Origin: Bacteroidia bacterium
GTDB taxonomy: Bacteria; Bacteroidota; Bacteroidia; UKL13-3
DNA: 46,190 nt
Assembly: GCA_018058135.1 (NCBI GenBank)
Contig: JAGPCK010000006.1
Span: forward strand, 35,939 to 82,128
Reading direction: 5' to 3'
This document shows positions 26,131 through 33,680 of the stretch, piece after piece (the first letter of the stretch is position 1; each line of letters begins with the position of its first letter). Both the position numbers and the translations under genes were made by a program. Under the pieces are notes generated by a model. The model saw only the letters and a list, made by a program, of their open reading frames with translations, did no database searches and was not told where the DNA came from.

Positions 26131-26568
26131 ATGCACGAACTACTACAAAACTACAAACCAAGTTTCGATTATGGGCCTATTATCGAAAGGACAATTAGCC
26201 CAGTTATTATGAAGCCAAACACATTTAAATGCGAGTGTACGCTTTCAATACTTAAAAATCAAAACCCCAAATATGTTATTTCACAGATAGTAAAAATATA
26301 TAATAACGAAGGTGGCACAACTTATGAATATAAGAGTGCAGACCCTTTTGATTTTGTATTTAAAGCACCGTATGAATTTAATTCAGACAAAATAAATAAA
26401 ACCGAAATTGATATTTTCAAAGAGGGGCTAAATAACGGCTTTATCCAAATTAAAAATATGGTAATAGCCAGTAAACACCCATTAAGTTTAGACTTTTTTC
26501 AAAAACATATTATCGATATAGCCATTGCCCAGACTCATATACAAAAATATTTTCTTCGAGGTAATTAG
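26131..26568 (+). CDS. Transposon passenger: hypothetical, 145 aa
   Basis: The protein has no signal peptide or membrane segment. Composition is mixed alpha/beta with an AT-rich codon choice (many Ile, Asn, Lys). The central part (CECTLSILKNQNPKYVISQIVKIYNN) looks like a beta-strand pair and helix, and the C-terminus (FFQKHIIDIAIAQTHIQKYFLRGN) is helical. No motif or family is recognised. A -7-like TATATTTA lies about 25 bases upstream of the ATG. It is the last plus-strand gene inside the element, 155 bases from its right end. Confidence 0.6.
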   Translation: MHELLQNYKPSFDYGPIIERTISPVIMKPNTFKCECTLSILKNQNPKYVISQIVKIYNNEGGTTYEYKSADPFDFVFKAPYEFNSDKINKTEIDIFKEGLNNGFIQIKNMVIASKHPLSLDFFQKHIIDIAIAQTHIQKYFLRGN

Positions 26569-26710
26569 GGTATTTGCGAAGCATAGTTTTTATTCCAAGT
26601 CCTTTTAGCTGAAGCCTCGTTCTTAACTTAAACTTTGCCCTTGCTTTAACCTTGCGTTTAAGCATTGCCATTTTACGTTTTCTTTTGGTCACTAACCTTT
26701 GTGCTTTTTA

Positions 26711-26731
26711 GTATGTTAGTGCCATTCTATT
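26711..26731 (-). repeat. Transposon right end: terminal inverted repeat plus target duplication
   Basis: GTATGTTAGTGCC (26711-26723) is the exact complement of the left end. ATTCTATT (26724-26731) repeats the left flank. Confidence 0.92.
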
Positions 26732-26798
26732 TAACATAATATTAATTATAAGACAAATATAAAACGCATATAATTGATTATAAGTCGTATAAATACGG

Positions 26799-28478
26799 CT
26801 ATTCTTTGACAAATCTGAATATGTTCAATTTGCTGTGTGCTATGCTGCTTAGATGTATGATGTATATTCCGGCTGTCCAGTCCTTAACATCTATGCTGAA
26901 ATTACTGCCGTCAATAAACTCTTTATTCATAACCTCTTTGCCTAACAAATTAAATATGCGCACTGAAACAGACGCGGAATTTCCTGTTTGAATAGTAATA
27001 TGTGAACCGCCCGGATTCGGATAAATGCTTTGGGCTGATGGTTTACTCTCTCGTGTTTCTGTAGCTAACGAATCAAATAAGCTACAGTTGTAATTCCAGG
27101 CATTATTTTCCAGATAACCTTGCGGAGTTAATGTTTTGCCGGCAAAAGCGCTGTAATTAACCGGATACTTGTAAGCTCTGAAAACGCTGTTGTTATTGGG
27201 CACAGTTCCCTGACTGATAATTCCACTGTTGGTAGACGGATTCACATAACTCCACACTGTATTTCCTGCTGAGTCTACCTCAAACAAATGACCTGAAGTT
27301 CCTTCGCAAATCAATGTATTGCCGTTGATTAAACGCTGCGTACCTCCAATAAAGGCCGAATAAAAACTATCTGCAGGAGAATCCTGATAGGTCCACAAGG
27401 GATTCGCTGGCCCAAAAGCACTTGCGCCCGGTTGGGTATAAAACCCCGCACTATCTGTAACCGCTTGTATTTCTGTAATGGTGGAAAATGGTAAATTGCC
27501 GTTACGTGGTCCGTTATTGAACGCAATGATATTGCCTGCACCCGGTAATCCGCTTTTTATCCAATTCACATTATGCTGGTAAAACAACTGCTTTGTTGTA
27601 CTGTCGCCACGATTATACGAAGCCGGATTTCCCCAGCGGTACAAAATATCTCCGCCTTTGCCATACCGGCCACCGCTGTGTGAAGCTGCCTGAGCTGAGG
27701 TGGTGCTGTGGTCAATAACATAAAATTCACTAAAAGCCCGCGCACTCAATATAATCTGATCCAACTGAGGATTGTAATCTAACCCATTGCCGTGCATCCA
27801 ATCAGCCGGATTATTGCCATTTCCACCCGATGGCGGATAATTGAGGTGCAACAGTTCAGGGTGTTGGGCAACTACGCCATAATTACTTTTAGTGCTGTCA
27901 AACTCTTGTATGGCATGGTCCCAGGCATGCCATTCCCACACTACTTTGCCGCTATCCGTACCCACAGGTTCAATTTCCACAATATGCTCTGGCCATATTG
28001 CCGAGTTGAATTTTCGGCCTGCAGCCAATGCCTCAGCCTGTGTTTTGTATTCAAAAGCCAGCAACAACACATTGCCATTGGGCATGGGTGCAATATCATG
28101 GTGCTGGTGATAGAGTGGCGAAGTGTAGCGGTAACTCCACAATACATTGCCGTTCCAATCCAGTTTTTGCACCCCACCGCCCCCCTGCCCGTTAAACGTA
28201 GCATTGGGCACCTGAAACGGACGTACCAAAGTGCCGTCTTCCTGCAGGTAACAGCTTAAACCCGGATGGAATTTGCTAACCCAACGGTGAACAACCTCAC
28301 CGCAGTTGTTTAGCAAATAGGTGACACTGTCGCCTAAAGGCGCCATCAGTACATAACCTTTAAGGGCTTGCGGGGTATTTTTAAAAATGCCAACGGTTTG
28401 CTGGGCTGCCACCCCCAAGCCGGTTAGAAAATAGAGTACAAAAACAGACAGCGCTGGTTTAATGTATTTTACCCTCAT
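26799..28478 (-). CDS. Arylsulfotransferase-family protein with T9SS sorting domain
   Basis: The 559-residue protein has a signal peptide (LSVFVLYFLTGLGVAAQ), then a six-bladed beta-propeller with family sequences LMAPLGDSVTYLLNNCGEVVH, VLWSYRY, YHQHHDIAPMPNGNVLLLA, WEWHAWDHA, DWMHGNGLDYNPQLDQIILSAR and LINGNTLICEGTSGHLFEV. The histidines in these blades match the catalytic surroundings of PAPS-independent aryl-sulfate sulfotransferases. The last 80 residues form a type A T9SS domain (SIYPNPGGSHITIQ, NLLGKEVM, WTAGIYIIHL). It should act outside the cell, but activity on aryl sulfates is only inferred. Confidence 0.85.
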   Translation of the reverse strand: MRVKYIKPALSVFVLYFLTGLGVAAQQTVGIFKNTPQALKGYVLMAPLGDSVTYLLNNCGEVVHRWVSKFHPGLSCYLQEDGTLVRPFQVPNATFNGQGGGGVQKLDWNGNVLWSYRYTSPLYHQHHDIAPMPNGNVLLLAFEYKTQAEALAAGRKFNSAIWPEHIVEIEPVGTDSGKVVWEWHAWDHAIQEFDSTKSNYGVVAQHPELLHLNYPPSGGNGNNPADWMHGNGLDYNPQLDQIILSARAFSEFYVIDHSTTSAQAASHSGGRYGKGGDILYRWGNPASYNRGDSTTKQLFYQHNVNWIKSGLPGAGNIIAFNNGPRNGNLPFSTITEIQAVTDSAGFYTQPGASAFGPANPLWTYQDSPADSFYSAFIGGTQRLINGNTLICEGTSGHLFEVDSAGNTVWSYVNPSTNSGIISQGTVPNNNSVFRAYKYPVNYSAFAGKTLTPQGYLENNAWNYNCSLFDSLATETRESKPSAQSIYPNPGGSHITIQTGNSASVSVRIFNLLGKEVMNKEFIDGSNFSIDVKDWTAGIYIIHLSSIAHSKLNIFRFVKE

Positions 28479-28555
28479 GAAAAAAAGTAATGTTTAGCTA
28501 CAGCAAGGTACAAAAAGGAATCAAAATTAGTACTGCCAAATTTTACCTTATTTCA

Positions 28556-28753
28556 TTACTGCTCGTTGGGTAACTGTTGCAGGTAATCCTTCGTTTCTTC
28601 TTCAGCTAGGGCAAACAAATCTGTATCTTTAGCCATTTGGCTGAAAGATTTGGCATCCCGGTACTGATTAAAACTGATCTTTGTATTTAAAGCGGTAATC
28701 TCACAAGGGCCAAAATGCGTGCCCGTTGGTTCCCAGCAATTTTGCCCGTCCAA
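28556..28753 (-). CDS. Short frame, 65 aa, possible gene remnant beside the toxin gene
   Basis: The frame starts at a TTG (DGQNCWEPTGTHFGPCEI) and ends EETKDYLQQLPNEQ. The reading is protein-like, with a Trp/Cys-containing start and a helical acidic C-terminus. I do not recognise it. An in-frame stop lies only seven codons upstream, 18 bases separate it from the AbiEii stop, and no complete domain fits in 65 residues. It may be the 3' end of a gene truncated when the neighbouring island arrived, or a small third gene of that operon. Confidence 0.4.
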   Translation of the reverse strand: MDGQNCWEPTGTHFGPCEITALNTKISFNQYRDAKSFSQMAKDTDLFALAEEETKDYLQQLPNEQ

Positions 28754-28771
28754 CGCGCTCCGGATATGAGA

Positions 28772-29722
28772 TTATAGTTTGTGACAATGTTCAGCTATTC
28801 GTTTAAGCAAAGCTTCAAATTCGGGTTGTCCCTGATAATACAGAGCTGCTGTTAGTTTATACCTTTTAGTGAAATCCGCTCTCAATTCTTCTGATGTCAG
28901 TAAAAAGGCTTCATTTTTTGAAATAGGAATTTCTAAGTCTGCCTTAGGAAATCTTTTTTGTTTGTGGGCAGTATATTCTGCTGTACCTATAAAGCCTAAC
29001 ACATCAGGATGCTCTAGAAGACAATAGACGTCATAATATTGGCGCATAAAATTGCCACTTCGGGCTCCTCCATTCTGCTCTTGACGAAATTTGGTTGCAA
29101 TAGTCTGGAGTTTCTCAACAAATGTATAACCGGGATGATAGCAAACAATATCAACTCCTCTGTTATCAATGATGTCAACGCTGGAATCAATTGCTTTATC
29201 GTATGCCCATGAGCTTATTGTAATTTTTGTATTTGGTGTTACATCATCAAACCCAGTTTCGAGAAGAATACCTTCTTTCATTCCATGTACTTGATCAACG
29301 GTATTATCATAAATCAATCTGATTCCTCCGCTTCGATAAGAGGTTTCATCATCGAACGCAGTATCGCGTACAACTGAGTTTATTCCCGGGATTTTAATTT
29401 CACCGGCTAACCAATCATAAAATTCTTTACGCTTTGCAACATTATTCTTGTTGTTATTTTTAGGATTTTCATTGATGCCAAGCTCATCAGGAGGTTTAAT
29501 ATGAATATCAATGTCTTCAGAGAAACGATGAATAACTTTATAACCCTTAGATAAAGATGTTCCTCCTTTTAATTCAAAAGAGAAACCTTGGCTTTTAAGG
29601 CCATATAAGACATGCATAATCCAGTAGTCTTTTTCTACCAGTCCTGCTTGTATTCCTTTTTCTTCTGCTACAATGTTTAGTAGGGCTGAGAAATCTTTAT
29701 GATTGTGCAAATAATCAGGCAT
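28772..29722 (-). CDS. AbiEii/AbiGii-family nucleotidyltransferase toxin
   Basis: The 316-residue protein has the nucleotidyltransferase signature of the AbiEii group: ELKGGTSLSKGYKVIHRFSEDIDIHI, with GGTSLSK at 53-59 and the metal-binding SEDID at 68-72. The lysine-rich NNKNNVAKRKEFYDW and CYHPGYTFVEKLQTIATKFR segments are also typical. In studied type IV systems the toxin transfers nucleotides to RNA (for example tRNA 3' ends) and arrests growth during phage infection. The start overlaps the upstream antitoxin-type gene by eight bases, the expected layout. All core residues seem intact. Confidence 0.9.
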   Translation of the reverse strand: MPDYLHNHKDFSALLNIVAEEKGIQAGLVEKDYWIMHVLYGLKSQGFSFELKGGTSLSKGYKVIHRFSEDIDIHIKPPDELGINENPKNNNKNNVAKRKEFYDWLAGEIKIPGINSVVRDTAFDDETSYRSGGIRLIYDNTVDQVHGMKEGILLETGFDDVTPNTKITISSWAYDKAIDSSVDIIDNRGVDIVCYHPGYTFVEKLQTIATKFRQEQNGGARSGNFMRQYYDVYCLLEHPDVLGFIGTAEYTAHKQKRFPKADLEIPISKNEAFLLTSEELRADFTKRYKLTAALYYQGQPEFEALLKRIAEHCHKL

Positions 29723-30308
29723 ATTGTTGCTCTGATTTACTTAATAAAGGCTGTAATAGTCTTTTGGTTCTAGTATTTCCATATTCTTCTAATGAAGATT
29801 TGAGCTTTTGAGAATTTAAACCAGATACTTTTGTAAGTACTTTATTTAAAACTTCATTCTGATCCTCTGCCAATTGCTCCAGATTATTGACCAGATCTAC
29901 TAACAAAAACTCTTCTGTAACTTTATTAGGAAAATGATGTTTTACTTGAAAATCAAATGTTCTGTTTCCCAACTTTATTTCACCATGTCGCTTATGATTA
30001 TAAACAACTCGTTTATTATAAAGCTGTGTAGTGCCAACGCCTAAGCTATTGTATGTGTTAGGTGAAGTAATAAGAAATCTTTTGTCTTTTAGAAAACTAG
30101 CTATCAAAACATCTTCTTCAGGAGGAGTTTTCCCAAATGCAGTTTCCTTAGGAAAATAATATAACCCTTGAGAAAGTTTTTCAAGAGTTCCTTCTTCAAC
30201 TAATTGCTCTAAATGTCTATCAACAGATTTAGACCATATAGTTAAGTCCCCTCTCCTATATACTTTACCCCTCTTTAAATGCTTTTTAAGTTCATCTAAC
30301 TGTGCCAT
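29715..30308 (-). CDS. DUF6088 / AbiEi-like antitoxin and repressor
   Basis: The protein is about 197 residues from ATG 30308; a TTG six bases upstream would also fit the strong Shine-Dalgarno AGGAGG. The N-terminus is a winged helix (LKKHLKRGKVYRRGDLTIWSKSVDRHLEQLVEEGTLEKLSQGLYYFPK) of the type that binds DNA. The remainder (LITSPNTYNSLGVGTTQLYNKRVVYNHKRHGEIKLGNRTFDF) matches the Bacteroidota family known as DUF6088 (from memory). AbiEi proteins neutralise the toxin effect and repress their own operon. It is the first gene of the pair, directly behind a perfect -7 box. Confidence 0.85.
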   Translation of the reverse strand: MAQLDELKKHLKRGKVYRRGDLTIWSKSVDRHLEQLVEEGTLEKLSQGLYYFPKETAFGKTPPEEDVLIASFLKDKRFLITSPNTYNSLGVGTTQLYNKRVVYNHKRHGEIKLGNRTFDFQVKHHFPNKVTEEFLLVDLVNNLEQLAEDQNEVLNKVLTKVSGLNSQKLKSSLEEYGNTRTKRLLQPLLSKSEQQYA

Positions 30309-30326
30309 AATCAATTATTCCTCCTT

Positions 30327-30334
30327 CAAAGATA
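30327..30334 (-). promoter_or_regulatory. -7 promoter box of the type IV toxin-antitoxin operon
   Basis: The minus strand reads TATCTTTG, an exact match to TAnnTTTG, 18 bases upstream of the ATG at 30308 and just before the Shine-Dalgarno AGGAGG. The leader must be very short. Confidence 0.6.
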
Positions 30335-30435
30335 ATAATTAAATAGATAAATGCATATATTTTTATTTAAAATTCATGCAAAAATTATACGTAAATAATT
30401 AATTATCAAAACTATAATTACATCCTATTCGCATG

Positions 30436-30534
30436 CTAACTTTCATCTCTGGCAGCATTTGCTCTTGCAACTGCTATCTGATCTTTTACCTCCTTCAGAA
30501 AGTTCTTGTATGTATCTTTTACCGGTTTCTTCAT
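30436..30534 (-). pseudogene. Short remnant resembling the N-terminus of a YhcG/DUF1016 nuclease
   Basis: The 32-residue frame reads MKKPVKDTYKNFLKEVKDQ, then IAVARANAARDES, then a stop. The helix FLKEVKDQIAVARANAA looks like the opening helix of Bacteroidota PDDEXK proteins of the YhcG/DUF1016 group, which usually continues into an LYWxIG segment. Here nothing follows. It lies in a 376-base gap between the antitoxin gene and the three-gene cassette and directly downstream of two perfect palindromes. A decayed nuclease gene is the simplest reading, but the stretch is short and the match is by memory. Confidence 0.35.
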
Positions 30535-30547
30535 TACTTTTATAATT

Positions 30548-30614
30548 CTCCAACAACTGTTGGAGTTTTGTCATTCGCCATTTGTTATGTTAATTTCTCC
30601 AACAACTGTTGGAG
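30548..30614. repeat. Two identical 18-bp palindromes, 49 bp apart
   Basis: CTCCAACAACTGTTGGAG occurs at 30548-30565 and again at 30597-30614. Each has 8-bp perfect arms (CTCCAACA / TGTTGGAG) around a 2-base centre. They could be operators bound by a dimeric regulator. They lie more than 210 bases upstream of the antitoxin -7 box, but just upstream of the remnant at 30436-30534. On the minus strand they translate in one frame as SPTVVGE and TPTVVGE. Confidence 0.85.
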
Positions 30615-30690
30615 AATTAATTACTCTTCCTTACGGCCTTGTAAAAATAACCTTCTTCTTTGTTCTAATAGTTATCAACTATAGTCTCAT

Positions 30691-31092
30691 TTATATAATT
30701 ATACAAATATCAGCTAAGGTTGCCTGTAAATCTTTTCGGCCCATTAAGCCTAAAATAAGAGCATGAGCAAATCCAATATCTTCGAAATTTGCACTTTCTG
30801 GAGCATGCACACAACTTAGCCCAAGACCGTCACATTGATTCTTGGTAACAAAAACACCTAAATGTGATTGTTGATTGTAAAGTAGTTCAATTGATTGGAC
30901 AAGTTGAATGATACTAGTAGATAATCCATTAATATCCCTAACTGGATCTGGCCTGAATGCTAACCTTGTTATGGCTTTTCTGCCGTCAGGGAGAATCTTG
31001 ATGTAATCATTCCCATCTGCATTTTGATTTTTTGTAGGGACTTTTCTTAGCAACTCATCTTCAGGCTGAATTTCATAGGAAGGGTCAATCAT
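30691..31092 (-). CDS. Cassette gene 3: hypothetical, 133 aa
   Basis: I chose ATG 31092 (MIDPSYEIQPEDELLRKVP) because it overlaps the stop of the preceding gene by eight bases (ATGATTGA); an in-frame start at 31122 would add ten residues. The protein has no membrane segment. Features are an N-terminal LLRKVPTKN, a central RLAFRPDPVRDINGLSTSI and a C-terminal SANFEDIGFAHALILGLMGRKDLQATLADI. The R-x-VP, GLS and HA elements in this order recall a widespread family of small unknown proteins, which I cannot name. The gene closes the operon led by the DUF4209 protein. Confidence 0.65.
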   Translation of the reverse strand: MIDPSYEIQPEDELLRKVPTKNQNADGNDYIKILPDGRKAITRLAFRPDPVRDINGLSTSIIQLVQSIELLYNQQSHLGVFVTKNQCDGLGLSCVHAPESANFEDIGFAHALILGLMGRKDLQATLADICIII

Positions 31093-31588
31093 ATTGTAGG
31101 AGATTTTCTTGAATACTGTCAATTAAAAGACCTATTGAACCTATGCTATAATGCTCTTCAGTTACATTATTGTGTTCTCCTTCGTAACGGGTAAAGATGA
31201 TTGATTCATCTTGATTTATTTCAATATCGGCTTTTACATCTTCTCCGTCCAATTCTATTTGGAAACCACCATTGGGCATTGGGAATACATGAATAGCAAC
31301 ATTATGTTCGATAAGTTCTTCATCTTTAAGCTTGTCAATTATAACATGGCCTATTTCTATTGCATTTGAAGAATACATCGCGTTTGCAATTTCCTCATCG
31401 ATTATTTGATCTCTGAATGCTTCTAACTTTTTATGCAGTGAAATGTATTTTAAATCCTTAGAAGTACTGTTACGCTTTCTATGCATATCTTTCGTTTCAA
31501 CTAAAGATATTATTATAAAGTGTTTATTTAGCTCAATTATTCTGTCGCTAATCGCAGATTTATTTAATTCAACAGCTTTAATACTCAT
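31085..31588 (-). CDS. Cassette gene 2: hypothetical, 167 aa
   Basis: The protein is soluble. Residues about 1-85 are helical and charged (AVELNKSAISDRIIELNKHF, LHKKLEAFRDQIIDEEIANA). The rest is beta-rich with a striking FPMPNGGFQIELDGEDVKADIEINQDESIIFTRY pattern (P-x-GG-x-Q-x-E, then two strands), and ends in a helix (IGLLIDSIQENLLQYD). The GG-Q-E strand pattern appears in small proteins encoded beside toxins or defence genes, though I cannot assign a family. It begins one base after the DUF4209 stop and overlaps gene 3 by eight bases, so all three products are probably made together. Confidence 0.7.
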   Translation of the reverse strand: MSIKAVELNKSAISDRIIELNKHFIIISLVETKDMHRKRNSTSKDLKYISLHKKLEAFRDQIIDEEIANAMYSSNAIEIGHVIIDKLKDEELIEHNVAIHVFPMPNGGFQIELDGEDVKADIEINQDESIIFTRYEGEHNNVTEEHYSIGSIGLLIDSIQENLLQYD

Positions 31589-31589
31589 T

Positions 31590-33470
31590 TTATTCCGGTT
31601 GCTGAAATTTATAATGTGCTAATTTAAGAATAATCGATAAGATTAAAAAGGGAGCATCGATTCCATATTCAATATCATCTCTTAATCCATGCGCAATTTT
31701 ATTCCTTAGGTTTAACCCCATTTTATTAACCATTACATAGGTTATAAAATAATATTCTTCCTCACGGAGATATGGCTTTAAATCTCTTATTAAATCATCA
31801 AACAATTTCTCCATCACAATCCGCATGTCCCTTTCATTCGGCTTAAAGGTTACAATACCTGCCTTGTAGCACATTTCCCTTAATAGATATTCAATCTTCA
31901 TAGCCAATGAATCAGTAGCACAAATGAAGTTAGGTGTATATGAATTATCTTCTGTCCATTTTTCCAATTCATGAAATAACAATTCAATACCCGGTTTAAT
32001 CAACTCAAGATGGCTTACTGAATAATCCCTACCATGCGTTCTGCGTACACTTGGCTGACCTATCCAAGTTTTAGATAGGAAATCTAATAATCCACTTGCA
32101 GATAATTTGTCGGCTTTTATTGCTTCAATAGCAAGAGAGATAAGAATTTGACTGCCTATTTGAAAATTAAACTCATAAGTCTGTAAGAAATTGAATTCTT
32201 TTTTTTCCTCAGCTGTACTATATACATCAACAGTATTTCCAAATTTATCCTGAATACTTGTTGGGAATAAATTCGTTAAAACAGTCTGTTTAGCCTGCTC
32301 TTCACTCCATGCTCGTAGCTCTACGATTGATCTGAACATGGTAGTTATTGATAGTTCATTTATTATATCTGCTTCTGAGCCATCTGTTACTACACGCTTA
32401 ATGTTCTCAAATATTTCTACAGAAGCTTCATCTGGTAAGGATTGTCGTATTTCTGATAACCTAATATCCTCCCTATTCTTTTGATATAATTGAGAAAGGC
32501 GATCAACATCTCCTTGGCTTTTTATTTCCTTATAGATTCTGATAGCTTTTTCAATGAAAGTTACATGAGCAAGGTTACTGTTTTTATCTGCATTCTCTGC
32601 TAAAGCTTCATATTGTTGGGCTGAAAGCCTTTGCCACTCGTATTTAGTGTTACTAATCTTTTTAGCAAGCTTATAGCTAACGTCAGCAATATATATCGCC
32701 CCCCAGGTATTTCTTTTTGCTTCTTCAAGATAAGCTATATAATTTTTATCCAAAACTGCTGAAAGATCATGGCTTTGAAATAAGAGCAAATAATCGATTA
32801 TCAAATTTGTAGAGTCTAAAATAAAACGCATAGAACCGTTATTATTAAGAGACCACTCTAAATGTCTCTTATATGATTTAGCCGCAACTGTATCTATAAA
32901 TGCACTAATTTTTTCATCAGATTTCCTTCTTGAATTTCCTATAAAGAAAACGTGCTTAATAGAATTATAGTAATGTAATGCTGCGTAGTTCTTATCATCA
33001 GGAGAAATTTTACTTATATGCTGTTCCGCAAGTGTATCTATTTGTTTAAGAAGTTCTATAACGTCATTATTATTCTTTAAGTGATTAGCATAAAAAAGAA
33101 ACAATCCAAATTCAGTTTTTAAAAAGATATTCTTTGTTTCTTTATATCTTTTTAACACATGTTCATAATCGTCTTTGTAAAAATATCTTTTATCAGGCCA
33201 CTCTACATCTACTTCTTCTCCATCCTCATTTTTTCCTTTACCAGACATCTTAGGCTTTAAGCCCTCCTCAGTAGTTTTAACAAATTGTATTGCTTCTCGT
33301 TCAATATTTAATAAACGTAGAATATTACTGTCTTTGAGAGGTTCCTTTTCATTAATCTTTGAAAGTGTATCGAGGATATCTATGTAAGCCTTGTTAACGT
33401 CAATTTCTGGATGACCTTCGGAAAAGTCCTTTTTTTCTAATTCTGTATAAAAGCCTTCGACTTCTTTCAT
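31590..33470 (-). CDS. Cassette gene 1: DUF4209 protein with HEPN-like RNxxxHG motif
   Basis: The 626-residue protein is almost entirely helical and soluble. The N-terminal 450 residues are repeats of charged helices without a named motif. The C-terminus (about 510-626) contains FICATDSLAMKIEYLLREMCYKAGIVTF and NKMGLNLRNKIAHGLRDDIEYG. The RNKIAHG (Arg589 to Gly595) is the RNxxxHG signature of the DUF4209 domain and fits the R-x4-H motif of HEPN ribonucleases, so RNA cleavage is a reasonable guess. It leads a three-gene operon, has an exact -7 box 20 bases upstream, and borders a type IV toxin-antitoxin system. No direct evidence of activity. Confidence 0.8.
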   Translation of the reverse strand: MKEVEGFYTELEKKDFSEGHPEIDVNKAYIDILDTLSKINEKEPLKDSNILRLLNIEREAIQFVKTTEEGLKPKMSGKGKNEDGEEVDVEWPDKRYFYKDDYEHVLKRYKETKNIFLKTEFGLFLFYANHLKNNNDVIELLKQIDTLAEQHISKISPDDKNYAALHYYNSIKHVFFIGNSRRKSDEKISAFIDTVAAKSYKRHLEWSLNNNGSMRFILDSTNLIIDYLLLFQSHDLSAVLDKNYIAYLEEAKRNTWGAIYIADVSYKLAKKISNTKYEWQRLSAQQYEALAENADKNSNLAHVTFIEKAIRIYKEIKSQGDVDRLSQLYQKNREDIRLSEIRQSLPDEASVEIFENIKRVVTDGSEADIINELSITTMFRSIVELRAWSEEQAKQTVLTNLFPTSIQDKFGNTVDVYSTAEEKKEFNFLQTYEFNFQIGSQILISLAIEAIKADKLSASGLLDFLSKTWIGQPSVRRTHGRDYSVSHLELIKPGIELLFHELEKWTEDNSYTPNFICATDSLAMKIEYLLREMCYKAGIVTFKPNERDMRIVMEKLFDDLIRDLKPYLREEEYYFITYVMVNKMGLNLRNKIAHGLRDDIEYGIDAPFLILSIILKLAHYKFQQPE

Positions 33471-33490
33471 TATTATAATTCAGATTATTA

Positions 33491-33498
33491 CAAATATA
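33491..33498 (-). promoter_or_regulatory. -7 promoter box of the DUF4209 operon
   Basis: The minus strand reads TATATTTG, an exact TAnnTTTG match, 20 bases upstream of the ATG at 33470. A TTTC about 17 bases further upstream could serve as a poor -33 element. Confidence 0.55.
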
Positions 33499-33668
33499 AT
33501 GATTTATTTTCGTTCGAAATACTTAAGAAAATCTTTTGAAGTGTTTTGAGAATACTCATTCATACTTCTTTAAAAGTGAACAATAAATTGTTATCCAAAC
33601 GTATTTATCTTATATTTATTTCATCATCAGTTTAGGTGGTAAATCAGTAAATTCAACCCCACATCCCT

Positions 33669-33676
33669 TAGCTTTG
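33669..33676 (+). promoter_or_regulatory. -7 promoter box directly before the hrpB GTG
   Basis: TAGCTTTG matches TAnnTTTG exactly and ends four bases before the GTG at 33681. If it is used, the mRNA would start at or next to the start codon, making it leaderless. Confidence 0.45.
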
Positions 33677-33680
33677 CACC

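Larger units (their letters stand above)
23874..26723 (+). mobile_element. IS1595-family transposon with passenger genes, 2850 bp
   Basis: The ends are perfect 13-bp inverted repeats, GGCACTAACATAC at 23874-23886 and its complement GTATGTTAGTGCC at 26711-26723. Both are flanked by the 8-bp direct repeat ATTCTATT (23866-23873 and 26724-26731). An 8-bp target duplication is what IS1595-family elements make, and the transposase inside belongs to that family. The element fell between the convergent TPR and arylsulfotransferase genes. At 2.85 kb it is clearly longer than a transposase-only element and holds about four further genes. The perfect ends and duplication suggest a fairly recent insertion. 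Confidence 0.93.

Noticed and set aside
26510-26692. A 60-codon minus-strand frame rich in Lys and Arg near the transposon right end
   Set aside because: It overlaps the end of the 145-aa gene, is extremely basic with a repetitive Lys/Arg start, and shows no start signal. Probably chance, although a small basic protein cannot be excluded.
30548-30614. Palindromes as the start of a CRISPR array
   Set aside because: There are only two copies, each fully palindromic and 18 bp long, with one 31-bp spacer and no cas genes.
30433-30766. Plus-strand frames across the palindromes
   Set aside because: Their sequence is dominated by reverse reading of the palindromes and AT-rich spacer, and they run into the 3' end of the opposite-strand gene.
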